DNA of 64,000 nucleotides from JAZGGS01 sp963749485 (GCA_963749485.1 CAVVMV010000003.1:281055-345054), one strand, 5' to 3'. Numbered from the stretch's first letter, positions 10,062-20,021 are shown. Numbers and translations are program-made. The notes: generated by a model from the letters alone, not told the origin.

Positions 10062-10352
10062 TTAATCTTTGTACTCGTAATCAATCTCTCCATTCAAAAA
10101 TTCTCTAATTGCCTGGATTTGAGGTTTTTCCCTTGCTTCCATATCAAGTGCAATTTTTAACTGTGCAGGATTCTCAATATCTTCATTTTCGTCTTCGCTT
10201 ACTACCGTTGGGATAGTACTGAGAAGAGCATTAAACTCAATTTTATTCTCATCATTTACCTGGCGTGCTCTTTTTGCACTTACAATAATTGCTTCGTAAA
10301 TATTATCCGCTGTTTCATCAAAAGATCTTAAATCAATTGTTTTGATTTGCAT
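10062..10352 (-). CDS. rpoZ: RNA polymerase omega subunit (Rpb6-like)
   Basis: 96 residues, intact. Small subunit that helps assemble RNA polymerase by clamping beta-prime. The core IYEAIIVSAKRARQVNDE matches the conserved helix of the omega/Rpb6 family, and the acidic C-terminal half is as in Bacteroidota homologues. It lies 3 bases downstream of gmk in a yicC-gmk-rpoZ run, a common gene order that supports the call, and ends in a strong terminator. Confidence 0.87.
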   Translation of the reverse strand: MQIKTIDLRSFDETADNIYEAIIVSAKRARQVNDENKIEFNALLSTIPTVVSEDENEDIENPAQLKIALDMEAREKPQIQAIREFLNGEIDYEYKD

Positions 10353-10355
10353 TGT

Positions 10356-10931
10356 TCAATTCTCCTGTTTGGTTATTTTTCTTATTAAATCCGATGTTTC
10401 TTTAATTGCTATTTCTAAATCTTTGTTCTCTATAATATAGTCAAATTGATCCTTAAGACTCAATTCCATTTTTGCTCTCTCAACCCTTTTTTTAAAGTCC
10501 TCGCTGTTCTCAGTCTGCCTGCCTTTCAATCTTTTTATCAGTTCTTCATAACTTGGAGGCATAATATAAATAAGATGCGCCTCCGGGTAAATGGTTTTTA
10601 ATGAAAGGGAACCTTTAACATCGAGCTCTAAAAGTATTGTTTTTCTTTCGTTAATACAATTATCAATCGTCTTTTTAAATGTTCCGTAATAGTAATCGTA
10701 AAATTTTTCCCATTCAACAAACTCATCATCTTCAATTTTTTCAATAAACTCATTTTCGGTGATGAAATAATATTCAACCCCATCAATCTCTACAGCTCTT
10801 TTAGGTCTTGTAGTTGCAGAAACGGAAAAGACAATTTCAGGATATTGTTTTAAAATTTGTTTTACAATGGAAGTTTTTCCAGCCCCGCTTGGAGCGGAAA
10901 CAACTATTATCTCTCCTTTTCCAGTCTGCAA
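10356..10931 (-). CDS. gmk: Guanylate kinase
   Basis: Phosphorylates GMP to GDP using ATP. 191 residues, intact and of normal length. P-loop SAPSGAGKTSIV near residue 11-22, the GMP-binding segment SVSATTRPKRAVEIDGVEYYF, and LLELDVKGSLSLK are all present, as is the lid GRQTENSEDFKKRV. It sits 3 bases from both neighbours (yicC upstream, rpoZ downstream), so it is in a tight operon. Confidence 0.95.
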   Translation of the reverse strand: MQTGKGEIIVVSAPSGAGKTSIVKQILKQYPEIVFSVSATTRPKRAVEIDGVEYYFITENEFIEKIEDDEFVEWEKFYDYYYGTFKKTIDNCINERKTILLELDVKGSLSLKTIYPEAHLIYIMPPSYEELIKRLKGRQTENSEDFKKRVERAKMELSLKDQFDYIIENKDLEIAIKETSDLIRKITKQEN

Positions 10932-10934
10932 TTA

Positions 10935-11811
10935 TCACTCAATATTTTGAATCTGTTCTCTAATCTTCTCTATCTCTTCCTTAATAAGCACAACTTTATG
11001 TGTAATTGATGTTGAGATAGATTTAGAGGAAATTGTGTTAGCTTCCCTGTTCATTTCCTGGCATAAAAAGTTTAACTTTCTGCCCGGCTCAGTTTCCTTT
11101 CTGATACACTCTAGAAAAAATTTAAGATGACTTTTTAACCTTACGTTTTCCTCTGTAATATCTGCCTTATCGGCAATAAGCGCCAGCTCTAAATTAAGTC
11201 TTTCTTCACTTATTTTACTGTCGGTTAATAATTCGGTAATCCTCGCTGTTAATTTTCCATAGTAGTCATTTATACTTTTTTTATACTCTTTACCAATATC
11301 ATTAACATTTTTTTCAATGAAGTGTATTCTTTTTGTAAGATCTTTAGCTAATTCACGCCCTTCATTCTTCTTCATAATTTGCAGGTTATTCAGAGCTGTA
11401 TTTACAGTCTTCTTTACCTTGTTGAATTCTGCTTCGCTTAAATCATAATCTGAAGAAGCAATAAACTCTTTATTGTTAAGAAGATGTTCTAATTTAATTT
11501 CTTCAGAAAGATTTGCAGTTTTTTTAATCTGTTTTAAAACTTTAAGATAACTTTTAAGTTTTTCTTCATCAAAAGCCGATATGCCGTTTAACGTTGCATC
11601 TCTTTTTACCTGTATAGAAATATTTATTTTGCCGCGCTTAATTTTATCTTTAATTAATTCCCTTAAGTTCATATTCTCTATGAGAAAGAAATTGAGGTAG
11701 TTTTATAAACACTTCAAGATAGCGGCTGTTTACGCTTTTAACTTCAGCTTCTATGGAAATTTTACTGGTTACAATGCTTCCTTTGCCGTAACCGGTCATA
11801 CTCTGAATCAT
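10935..11811 (-). CDS. yicC: YicC-family endoribonuclease-like protein (one frameshift)
   Basis: YicC/YloC proteins are stress-linked endoribonucleases. The start at 11811 gives MIQSMTGYGKGS, the invariant YicC opening, then IEAEVKSVNSRYLEVFIKLP. The frame is lost near 11670 around REYELRE and resumes as LRELIKDKIKRGKINISIQV. The C-terminal DUF1732 segment contains LNFLCQEMNREANTISSKS as expected. Length after correction, about 292 residues, is usual. First gene of the yicC-gmk-rpoZ operon. Confidence 0.9.
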
Positions 11812-11925
11812 AAGGAACCTATATTAAAAAAGAGGCATAAAAATAAAGATATTAATGCTCTCTATCAATAAAAACTGCTAACTGGAAGGATGGATGGTTA
11901 AGATTGGAATAAAGTAAGTGCTTCT

Positions 11926-13983
11926 TTAAAATGCTTCTCCAATGCCAAAATGAATTTGCATCGATTTAAAAACCGATTTTTCAAAAATGAATTTCTTATC
12001 AGCCGGATCATAAAATTTAAACCCAATATCTAACCTGAACGGAGCAATTGGAGAATAATACCTGATACCTGTTCCAACAGCAACTGCTAACTGATCCCAT
12101 CGTACTTTATTATAACCATTCCAGGAATTTCCGTAATCCATAAAGACGGCAAAGCCATATTCCTGTTCAAATTTTCTTCTGTACTCAAAGCTGCCCTCAA
12201 TCAAAAAAGTTCCTCCTCTTATTCTAAAGTCATTAGTCAAACCTGGTGCGCCTATGTACAAAATTTGGTCTGAAGGAATAAGTTCCCGTGCACGCCATCC
12301 CCTAACTGAGTTGCTGCCACCGGCAAAAAATGTTTGGCTGGGTGATATCAATTCCGGTCCGCCTTTTATCATCTGGATATAACCTGTTTTTGCTTTTATA
12401 CCAAGAACAGTAAATTTATCTTTGGAGACAGGCAAAAATAGTCCTAAAGATAATTGCAGTTTGTAGTAATATCCCAGGTCATTGGTGGTTTCAATGAAGA
12501 TTGTTTGTATTAGGTTCACGAAACTCCCATACAACATCCGATGAAGCAATTTCACTGATTAGTGATATTATCCTGCCGTTTGTAGGATAAAACAGATCAT
12601 TAGTAGTGCTGGAGCCAATTTCTGTACCAAGCGAAGTTGTGAATGTTCGGGCATCTGCAGCCACAGTATCTAATTCTCCAACTTTAAAAGGTAAATCAGG
12701 CAGTTTCCATGTAAGTTGGTCAAGTCTAAAATAAGGATTAAGAACATTGATAAATGTATATGTGGGCATATCTACTGTTAGGGTTAATACGCTGCCTATA
12801 TTTCTGTAATCCACTGAAGAAATATTGTACGATTTCAAATATCCTTCCAATCTTCCTGAAATACTTCTGATGAAAAAGGAATGGCTGCTCCAGCAACAAC
12901 GAGAGGTCAATTTCCGATTGGAAAGTTTTATCAAATGTTATCCGAAGAAAAACTGATATTGGATATATCCGTAATTCTGAACCTTGCCCTTAAAGTAAGT
13001 TTCCGGGCATCACCTAAAAAGTTCTTACGAATGTAGCTGGCACCAACACCAAGGTTGAAAGTGTTAAGCTCGTTATCTGCAAATACTTCAGGCGAAAGTT
13101 CGTTAAGCGGACCGATGTTACCGGTTATTAATAAAGGCACAAAATTCTTTATTGTATCCTCTACAACTCCTCTAAGATTTATCGAATTGAAGAGTCCTGT
13201 TCTTGCAAGTCTTAAACGGCTTTTAGCAATCTTTTCCACACTATAAACATCACCAACATTAATGTTGGTTACATATCTAATCATATCATCACTAACAAGA
13301 TCTTTCCCTTCCCCTTCCTTTTCAATATTCACATCGCTGTAAAGATAAAGATTACCAAGAGTGATGTAAGTGCTCAAATTGGTTTTAAAATTAACCGTAT
13401 CAATACTTATAACAGTACTATCAAACTCAACAAGCATATAGCCAAAGTTTTTAAGATAATCTACAATTGATTCAAATCTTGTATTGAGGTCTTCCTGGCT
13501 GAACCTTGCATCCTGGGGAGGATAAAGTAAGGGGCTTACCTGTGAAAACAAATTTTCATCAAGAGCTTCCAGTCCGTAAACCTTGTTATCTCCATATGTA
13601 AACGGAGTTCCTTCTTGAATATAGTATTTTAATTCTGCATCGCGAGCAGATGTATCGATTTTGTAGTTGTATAATATTTCCGCTAGGAAAAAACCGTTTA
13701 CGGCATAGTAAGATTTAAGAGATATCATATCGAGAGGAATTGAGGTTGTATCATAATACTCCGGCGGCGAACCTAATCCACTAAATGAATTTAGGAATTT
13801 CCAGAACCACCAGGGAGTTTCTTTACTTTGCAGAACGCTTTCTAATTCGGAATCAGGAAATTCTTCATTTCCTTCAAAATTTATTGATGACAGCTCAAAA
13901 TCTTCCTGCTGCTGTGCAAATAATGCTGCCTGGAAACCCAGTGCGGCAATAAAAAAAGAAACAGTTAAAAACTTTAAGATCAT
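11926..13983 (-). CDS. Omp85-family outer-membrane protein, BamA/TamA-like (frameshifted)
   Basis: Outer-membrane insertase-type protein. Signal peptide, then POTRA-like repeats (INFEGNEEFPDSELESVL onward, and a second set around VSDDMIRYVTNINVGDVYSV). The 16-strand barrel follows, with the Omp85 signature FFAGGSNSVRGWRARELI and a C-terminal strand ending in IHFGIGEAF. About 685 residues after correction. Frames break near 12940 and near 12520. The Trp-rich WWFWKFLNSFSGLG segment at the N-terminus resembles Bacteroidota TamA/BamA-like proteins. It could be BamA itself or a paralogue; the standalone context does not decide. Confidence 0.85.
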
Positions 13984-14113
13984 CTATAAATATTCTTTTT
14001 ACTACAGCTACTTAATTATTATTGCACAAAGATAAATAATAAATTGGCGGCACACTATAATATAAATAGTTGCCGGCAGAAGTTTGTTTTAGAAATGTAA
14101 TTTGCCACCTTCA

Positions 14114-14704
14114 CTAAATATTTCCGGATTCAATAACTTTGAGTGAGGGATAATCTCTTCTAAAGTAACTAACAAAAAAGGTTCGCAGCATCGGGATATC
14201 AATATTGTCTGATAATTCCAGAGTAGCAGGACCGCGTGCAGCAGTAGTAAGATGTGCAGAATATACTTTTCGCTTATTTAAATCTACTACGTGTAAAAAA
14301 ACTTCTCCGCCACCCGAACCCATAAAATATGATTTGGAATTATAATAAATTAATTCGTTCGGGATCTCAGAAAACTTTATCTTATCAACAATGCATCCAT
14401 CAAATGAACCTTCCAGCAAACCGGATGTATATTGATGAACGAATTCACCCTCCTTCCAGCTAACCAAACTGAATTTTATTCCAAATTGATTATTACTTGT
14501 TTCTTCCACTCCGGCACAAATTGATTTCACACTATCAGATTCGAAGTAACCGGAAGCAGAGAAGGATACTCTTTCACCTACAGTTTCTCTTGCAACCTCC
14601 AAAACCTGCGTCTGGTCTTCAAACAAATTGTGCGGAGGAGGTTCATATCCTTTATCGCAGGAAACAGTTATAAAAATTGATATAACAAATAACAGGTATT
14701 TCAT
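14114..14704 (-). CDS. Lipoprotein of unknown function
   Basis: 197 residues, intact. The start at 14704 is chosen because it gives a compact lipoprotein signal, MKYLLFVISIFITVSC, whereas an upstream in-frame codon would overlap the preceding gene. The mature part is beta-rich with no family I recognise (GERVSFSASGYFESDSVKSIC; LTTAARGPATLELSDN). The start is 2 bases from the end of the L,D-transpeptidase-like gene, so the two are almost certainly co-expressed and may act together on the cell envelope. Confidence 0.7.
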   Translation of the reverse strand: MKYLLFVISIFITVSCDKGYEPPPHNLFEDQTQVLEVARETVGERVSFSASGYFESDSVKSICAGVEETSNNQFGIKFSLVSWKEGEFVHQYTSGLLEGSFDGCIVDKIKFSEIPNELIYYNSKSYFMGSGGGEVFLHVVDLNKRKVYSAHLTTAARGPATLELSDNIDIPMLRTFFVSYFRRDYPSLKVIESGNI

Positions 14705-14705
14705 T

Positions 14706-15401
14706 CTATTTAATAACAACTTCTGTTCCTATTTTTATTACAGAATAAATTTCTTCAATATCTTCATCACTCAGTGCAATTGAACCGTCAGTCCAGTTAA
14801 ACACAAAGGGCAGATTTTTAAGAATATAATTGAATTTACCAATTCCATGAATACCAATATTGCCACCCAGTACACGGTTGTACCCTGTACATCCTTCATA
14901 GTAATATTCAAACTTTATGTTGTTGAACTCTTTTTGCGAAATCAAACCTTTCTTTAAAGCATCCGATGCATCATCAATGCTTGGATAATTTAACCTGAAG
15001 AATTTATAATACTTGCTGGATGTATCGATACTGCATACCTGGTACCTTCCTACCGGCGTTGCTCCGTCTTCTGCCCTCCTTTTCGGCTTATGAAGAGTGC
15101 GCCCAAAACTTGCACGGTATGTTTTTACAAGCACTGAGTCTTCGTAAAGATCAAGAGTAAAGTTAACCCGGTCTATTACAATATTTGGATTCTTTAACTC
15201 TGAAAATCCTTTTTGCATAAGTGCTTCCGAAAGTGGAACTTCCCTTAAATTGAGAATAATTCCATAAACAATTACACCGCATAAAAATAGAAATATTGCT
15301 AACGTCATATAAATGATATTTCTAACAGTTGCCTTGTTTAAATACTCAGAAGGAGTTATCGGACCTATTTTAAAGGATTTGAAATCGAAATTTTTCTTCA
15401 A
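14706..15401 (-). CDS. YkuD-family L,D-transpeptidase-like protein, catalytic Cys position is Ser
   Basis: 231 residues, intact. One N-terminal membrane helix (about residues 28-52) anchors a periplasmic YkuD domain, which normally crosslinks peptidoglycan. I see YEDSVLVKTYRASFGR, DGATPVGRYQVC, and the His motif NIGIHGIG. The catalytic motif reads NWTDGSIALSDEDI, where active enzymes have Cys in place of the Ser (DGC). This could be a real change of function or two compensating single-base errors (GGTTGCATT to GGTTCAATT). Co-transcribed with the lipoprotein downstream. Confidence 0.8.
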   Translation of the reverse strand: MKKNFDFKSFKIGPITPSEYLNKATVRNIIYMTLAIFLFLCGVIVYGIILNLREVPLSEALMQKGFSELKNPNIVIDRVNFTLDLYEDSVLVKTYRASFGRTLHKPKRRAEDGATPVGRYQVCSIDTSSKYYKFFRLNYPSIDDASDALKKGLISQKEFNNIKFEYYYEGCTGYNRVLGGNIGIHGIGKFNYILKNLPFVFNWTDGSIALSDEDIEEIYSVIKIGTEVVIK

Positions 15402-15514
15402 ATGATTTCTATATCAGTTTTTAAATAGAGAAAAACTATCAATACTTTGCGACAAAATTTAATCAAATTTAGCTTAACTTATAAGTTGATATTAAAATCA
15501 TTTATTATAGAAAA

Positions 15515-16628
15515 ATGCGCATTCGTTCAGTTTCAATTATATATTTAATCATTGTTTCGCTTTTCCTAAACCTAACCAGCAATGCTCAAATAAGGATAAA
15601 AGCAGTTGGAGATATAATGCTCGGCTCTGTAACTCCAAAAACCATTCTGCCGCCGGATGAAGGAAACGAATTTGTATCATTCAATTGGGAATTATCTTAC
15701 TGAAGCAGATATTGTTTTTGGAAATCTTGAAGGAGCAATAATAAATGATGGTATGCGCCCTGTAAAATGCTCGGAAAAATCGAGAAAAGCTGGAAGATGC
15801 TATGAGTTCGGAATGCCTGAGGTTTTATCCGCTTCACTTAAAGGAATGGGCTTTAATGTTTTAAGTATGGATAATAATCATTCTGAAGATTACGGAGCGG
15901 ATGGCTACCTGTTTACACAACAAAAACTTAGTGAGCTTGGAATTAAGTTTGCACCCAAAACCGGTTTTGCAGAATTCTTAATTGAAGGGAAAATGATTGT
16001 GGTTGCTGCATTCGGTTATTCGGGCACATCACACAATATATCGGATTTGGAAAATACAAGAATGGTAATTGAAGAGTTGGATAAGAGATATGATATAATA
16101 ATAGTTTCATTCCACGGCGGCGCCGAAGGAAGAGACAAGGTTAACATTAAAAACGAAACAGAGTTTTTTTTAGGTGAAAACCGTGGAAACGTTATTGCAT
16201 TTGCACGAACAGCAATAGATGCGGGAGCCGATATGGTAATTGGGCATGGACCACACGTTTTAAGAGCAATAGAGATTTATAAAAATAAACTGATCGCATA
16301 TTCGCTTGGTAATTTTTTAACTTATGGAAATATGAATATTAGCGGGGTAACCGGCATCTCCGTAATAGTTGATGCAGATATTGATATTAATACAGGTGAT
16401 TTTCTTCGTGGTAAATTAATTGCTGTACAACAAACTGGTTATGGAATACCGCAATATGATGAAACAGGTGAGGGCTTTAAGCTTGTGAGATCTTTAACAA
16501 ATGAAGACTTTCCGGAACATGAAATTATTTTTACTAAAGCCGGGGGAATTTATAACAACCAGATCATCCCACCAGCAGTAAGACCGAGAGAAGAGTATAC
16601 TCCTTCATTTAGAGTTAGCATAAAATAA
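15515..16628 (+). CDS. CapA-family metallophosphatase-like protein (one frameshift)
   Basis: CapA/PgsA-type protein, with a calcineurin-like fold linked to poly-gamma-glutamate capsule or related envelope polymers. Signal peptide to SNAQ, then IKAVGDIMLGS (metal motif), TEADIVFGNLEGAI, SMDNNHSEDYGADG, VSFHGGAEG and VIGHGPHVLRAIEIYKNKLI, followed by AYSLGNFLTYG. This is the whole metal-binding set of the family. The frame breaks near 15670, one base out, between NEFV and SIGNYL. About 370 residues after correction. Plus strand, divergent from the L,D-transpeptidase gene, so the 15402-15514 spacer holds two promoters. Confidence 0.87.
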
Positions 16629-16632
16629 AAAA

Positions 16633-16654
16633 GCCCAACCTTTTAAGATTGGGC
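16633..16654 (-). terminator. Intrinsic terminator after frr
   Basis: Stem GCCCAA-C-CTT/AAG-A-TTGGGC with one mismatch, followed on the minus strand by TTTTTTATTTTA. It lies between convergent frr (minus) and the CapA gene (plus); the T-run shows it mainly serves frr. Confidence 0.85.
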
Positions 16655-16680
16655 ATATTCACATAAGAAAATTTTAGAAT

Positions 16681-17235
16681 TTAAACTTCCATTATCTCTT
16701 TTTCTTTATGCTTAAGTATCTCATCAATCAGCTTTGTATGTTCATCAGTATATTTTTGAACTTCATCTACAGCATCAAGTAACTGGTCCTCAGACATCTT
16801 TTTATCCTTTTCTATCTTTTTCAGATGATCATTTGCATCGCGTCTTATATTTCTAATAGCAACTTTCGCATCTTCACCAAACTTTTTTGTCAGTTTTACA
16901 AACTCTTTCCTTCTCTCTTCATTTAAAGGTGGAACAGGCACTTTAAGGTTTGTTCCATCGCTAACAGGATTAAAACCAAGGTTAGCTTCCATAATTACTT
17001 TTTCTATAGCAGGCACCATGGTTTTTTCCCATGGTGTTATAGATAGTGTATGAGCATCTAAAACGGAAACATTACCAACCTGGTTAAGAGGTACCATGTT
17101 GCCATAATAATCTACTCTAATAGCATCCAGCAGGGCTGTTGTAGCTTTACCGGTTCTAACTTTTGTAAGTTCATCCCTTAAAGCTTCCAAGGATTTATCC
17201 ATTCTCGATTTGGCATCTTTAATTATGTCGTTCAT
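16681..17235 (-). CDS. frr: Ribosome recycling factor
   Basis: Splits post-termination ribosomes with EF-G. 184 residues, intact and of standard length. Diagnostic segments include LRDELTKVRTGKATTALLD, the VRTGKA motif, LSITPWEKTMVPAIEKVI, and VPVPPLNEERRKEFVK. It is the last gene of the rplM-rpsI-rpsB-tsf-pyrH-frr run and follows pyrH by 18 bases, the usual bacterial order. A terminator follows. Confidence 0.96.
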   Translation of the reverse strand: MNDIIKDAKSRMDKSLEALRDELTKVRTGKATTALLDAIRVDYYGNMVPLNQVGNVSVLDAHTLSITPWEKTMVPAIEKVIMEANLGFNPVSDGTNLKVPVPPLNEERRKEFVKLTKKFGEDAKVAIRNIRRDANDHLKKIEKDKKMSEDQLLDAVDEVQKYTDEHTKLIDEILKHKEKEIMEV

Positions 17236-17253
17236 AATTTCCTCTGCAATTTG

Positions 17254-17991
17254 TTAAACTTCTTTAGCAGCTTTTTGCTCACTCTTAATTATAGTTCCAA
17301 CTTCTTTACCGCTAACCAGGTTAAGCAGGTTATCAGGAACATTCATATTAAATACAGCAATTGGAAGATCATTTTCCTGGCAAAGACTTACAGCAGTAAG
17401 GTCCATAATCCTGAGATTCTTCTTTAAAACATCCAGGTAAGAAATATTATCAAACTTGGCTGCATTACTATTTTTTTCCGGGTCGCTGTCAAAAACCCCG
17501 TCAACTCTTGTTCCTTTTATAACTATGCATGCACCAATTTCTACAGCACGAAGTGAAGCAGCAGTATCGGTACTAAAATAAGGCTGACCGGTTCCTGCAC
17601 CACATATTACAACTCTACCTTTTTCCAGGTGTCTTATTGCCCTGCGACGAATGTACGATTCGGCAATAGTATCCATTTTAATAGCGCTCATCAAACGAGT
17701 TTGCAGTTTTACTTTTTCGAGTGCGTTTTGCAGGGCAAGAGAGTTTATCATAGTAGCCAGCATTCCCATCTGGTCGCCGGTCGCCCTGTCAATTCCTTGT
17801 GAGCTTGCACTTAAACCCCTGTAAATATTTCCGCCGCCTATAACCAGTCCAACTTCTACCCCGGCTTCGTGTACCTTTTTTATCTCCCGGGCAAAAAAAT
17901 CGAGTACTGAATTATCAATTCCAAATCCTTTATTGCCCATAAGAGATTCGCCGCTGAGTTTTAAAAGGATCCTCTTATACTTCACATCCAT
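17254..17991 (-). CDS. pyrH: UMP kinase
   Basis: Makes UDP from UMP; hexameric enzyme of the amino-acid-kinase fold. 245 residues, intact. Signature segments: YKRILLKLSGESLMG, VGLVIGGGNIYRG, ATGDQMGMLATMINSLAL, VVICGAGTGQPYFSTDTAA, and GTRVDGVFDSDPEKN. Placed between tsf and frr. A strong terminator-like hairpin separates it from tsf, so it may be transcribed both by read-through and from its own promoter. Confidence 0.96.
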   Translation of the reverse strand: MDVKYKRILLKLSGESLMGNKGFGIDNSVLDFFAREIKKVHEAGVEVGLVIGGGNIYRGLSASSQGIDRATGDQMGMLATMINSLALQNALEKVKLQTRLMSAIKMDTIAESYIRRRAIRHLEKGRVVICGAGTGQPYFSTDTAASLRAVEIGACIVIKGTRVDGVFDSDPEKNSNAAKFDNISYLDVLKKNLRIMDLTAVSLCQENDLPIAVFNMNVPDNLLNLVSGKEVGTIIKSEQKAAKEV

Positions 17992-18049
17992 TACTTATTT
18001 AGTTGTTGTTAGTGTAACCAGGAATAATCCTGTTTATTAAATATAAAAA

Positions 18050-18076
18050 AAAGGTCTTAATTTTATTAAGACCTTT
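18050..18076 (-). terminator. Intrinsic terminator after tsf
   Basis: Perfect 11-base stem AAAGGTCTTAA/TTAAGACCTTT with a 5-base loop, followed on the minus strand by a run of T. Sits between tsf and pyrH. Confidence 0.88.
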
Positions 18077-18085
18077 AGTAAAAAA

Positions 18086-18990
18086 TTATTTTTTCTCATC
18101 TCCAAGATGGAAACGATGAAACAGGGAAATATTAACTTCCGAGTTGTGTTTTGTATTAAAATCTTTAATAAGATCGCCAACTGTTTTTGTATTGTCTTTA
18201 ATATACGTCTGCTCTGTAAGCACACTTTCCTGGTAAAACTTATTAAGCTTACCATCGGCAATTTTATCAAGAATTTTTTCCGGTTTACCTTCTTTGCGAG
18301 CAACTTCTTTATAAATTTCAATTTCCATTGCAATAGTATCTTCGGTTACGTCATCTCTTTTAACACAAATAGGATTCATTGCAGCAACCTGCATAGCAAT
18401 ATCTTTTCCGATTTCACTTAGTTCATCAGCACCTTCGTTTACAGAATCGAATTTAACCAGTACACCAAGTTTCGAGCCCATATGTATATAATCAACAAGT
18501 AATCCTTTTTCTGCTTCTTCGTTGGCAATGCGGGAGATTTCAATTTTTTCACCAACTTTTCCAAGCACTTCTGTAACCTTATCTTTTAACTCGCCATTGC
18601 CATTTAGTAACTCGGCAACCGTTGCAGACTTTTGCTCCACCGTTACCATTCAGTAATTCATCAACTGTTGCGGATTTTTGCTGTGAATGCACTTTCCAGC
18701 ACTTGATTTGCGAGAACAACAAAGTCTTTACTTTTAGCAACAAAATCTGTTTCGCAGTTTAATTCAATAATAGTTCCGTGCTTTTTATCATCGGATATTT
18801 TTGTAAGTACTAAACCTTCGTTGGCAGCTCTTTCGGCTCTTTTAGCAGCAACAGCAGTTCCTTTTTTTCTAAGGATCTCAATTGCTTTCTCCATATCGCC
18901 ATCAGCTTCAACCAGTGCCTTTTTGCAATCCATCATACCGGCGCCGGTTTTTTTTCTTAGCTCATTTACCTGAGCAGCAGTAACAGCCAT
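18086..18990 (-). CDS. tsf: Elongation factor Ts (frameshift with internal duplication)
   Basis: Guanine nucleotide exchange factor for EF-Tu. The N-terminal domain has VNELRKKTGAGMMDCKKALV and the core LNCETDFVAKSKDF, which contacts EF-Tu. The C-terminal core holds MGSKLGVLVKFDS and VAAMNPICVKRDDV. At 18593-18682 the segment KSATVDELLNGNG appears twice in two diverged copies, the second out of frame with the first, so the coding frame is broken. Removing one copy gives a normal protein of about 285 residues. Lies between rpsB and pyrH. The break must be artefactual unless a second tsf exists. Confidence 0.92.
18593..18682 (-). repeat. Diverged tandem duplication inside tsf
   Basis: Copies 18639-18682 and 18593-18636, 44 bases each with two bases between them, differ at about ten positions, mostly synonymous (one Asp/Ala difference). 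Both encode KSATV(D/A)ELLNGNG. Same type of structure as the duplication in the uracil-DNA glycosylase. Confidence 0.8.
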
Positions 18991-19006
18991 AGTAATTTCA
19001 CTCCCT

Positions 19007-19897
19007 TTAAATTTGGTTTTCTGAAGAGGATTCTTTTACATCTTCATTTTTTGTTTCTGTGGCATCAGAATCTTTTGCAGTTTCTAATTTCTTCTCTTCC
19101 TCTTTCATCTGTTTTTCTTTTAATCTTTCAGCTTTAGCTTCTTCTTTTTCTTTTTCACGTTCCTTTTTCAGTCTCTCTTTTTCTGCAACTTCTTCAGCTT
19201 TCATTTCTTTAAGCTTTGCCTGTCCTTCAAGTACGGCATCAGCCATAATTTTTAGAATCAGCTCAATAGTTTTTACAGCATCATCGTTTGCAGGGATCAT
19301 ATAATCAATATAATCTGGATCGCAATTAGTATCTACAATAGCAAATACAGGTATGTTAAGCCGTTTTGCTTCTCTTAGCGCAATTGATTCCTTCTTAATA
19401 TCAACCACGAATACTGCGCCGGGCAGTTTCGTCATTGTTTCCACACCTTCAAGAACTTTTTTAAGTTTATCTCTTTCCCGTGTAAGGAATAGTCTTTCCT
19501 TTTTGGTTATCTTTTCAAAAGTACCGTCGGTTTCCTGTTTCTCAATATTCTGAAGTCTTTTAATGCTCTTTCTAATAGTTCCAAAATTTGTAAGCATTCC
19601 ACCTAGCCAGCGTTCGTTAACCCAATTCATCCCGGCTCTTTTAGCTTCAGAAACCACAACGCTTTTCGCCTGTTTTTTAGTTCCAACAAGCAGTACGTTT
19701 TTCCCTCCATCCGAAACCATTTTTGAAAGAGCTTCTGCAGATTCGGTAATAAGCGTCTGAGTTTTTTTAAGATCAATAATATGAATCCCGTTTTTTTCCA
19801 TAAAAATATATGGCTTCATTTTGGGATTCCAACGACGGGTTAAATGACCGAAATGTGCACCAGCTTCTATAAGCTGAGTAAGTTCAACTTGTTTCAT
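19007..19897 (-). CDS. rpsB: Ribosomal protein S2 with long charged tail
   Basis: Small-subunit protein needed for S1 binding. The start at 19897 (MKQVELTQLIEAGAHFGHLT) has an AGGAG ribosome binding site. Conserved segments follow: RRWNPKMKPYIFMEKNGIHI, GTKKQAK, NERWLGGMLTNF, PGAVFVVDIKKESIALREA and DTNCDPDYIDYMIPANDDA. About 296 residues, longer than the common 230-260. The extra part is a Lys/Glu-rich coiled-coil-like tail of about 60 residues from about EEVAEKERLKKERE to the end. Next to tsf as usual. Confidence 0.95.
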   Translation of the reverse strand: MKQVELTQLIEAGAHFGHLTRRWNPKMKPYIFMEKNGIHIIDLKKTQTLITESAEALSKMVSDGGKNVLLVGTKKQAKSVVVSEAKRAGMNWVNERWLGGMLTNFGTIRKSIKRLQNIEKQETDGTFEKITKKERLFLTRERDKLKKVLEGVETMTKLPGAVFVVDIKKESIALREAKRLNIPVFAIVDTNCDPDYIDYMIPANDDAVKTIELILKIMADAVLEGQAKLKEMKAEEVAEKERLKKEREKEKEEAKAERLKEKQMKEEEKKLETAKDSDATETKNEDVKESSSENQI

Positions 19898-19914
19898 TAT
19901 ATCTCCTGTTTTAT

Positions 19915-19934
19915 CCTGCCTACCGTCAGGCAGG
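19915..19934. repeat. Palindromic CCTGCCTACCGTCAGGCAGG repeat
   Basis: A 20-base palindrome-like element in the rpsB leader. Related copies lie at 33941-33965 (arms AACCTGCCT/AGGCAGGTT), 33441-33460, 24728-24743 and about 37697-37715. Confidence 0.65.
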
Positions 19935-20021
19935 TCCTCTACTCCTTTCAACTTTACCTTTAATCCCAATTTTTAGGGACACAGGAGGTAAATCCAGGAG
20001 TATGCGTGATTATTAGTTAAT

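Noticed and set aside
19059..19760. Long plus-strand Ser/Phe-rich open frames opposite rpsB
   Set aside because: They are the antisense of a Lys/Glu-rich coding sequence, have no ribosome binding sites and look like no known protein.
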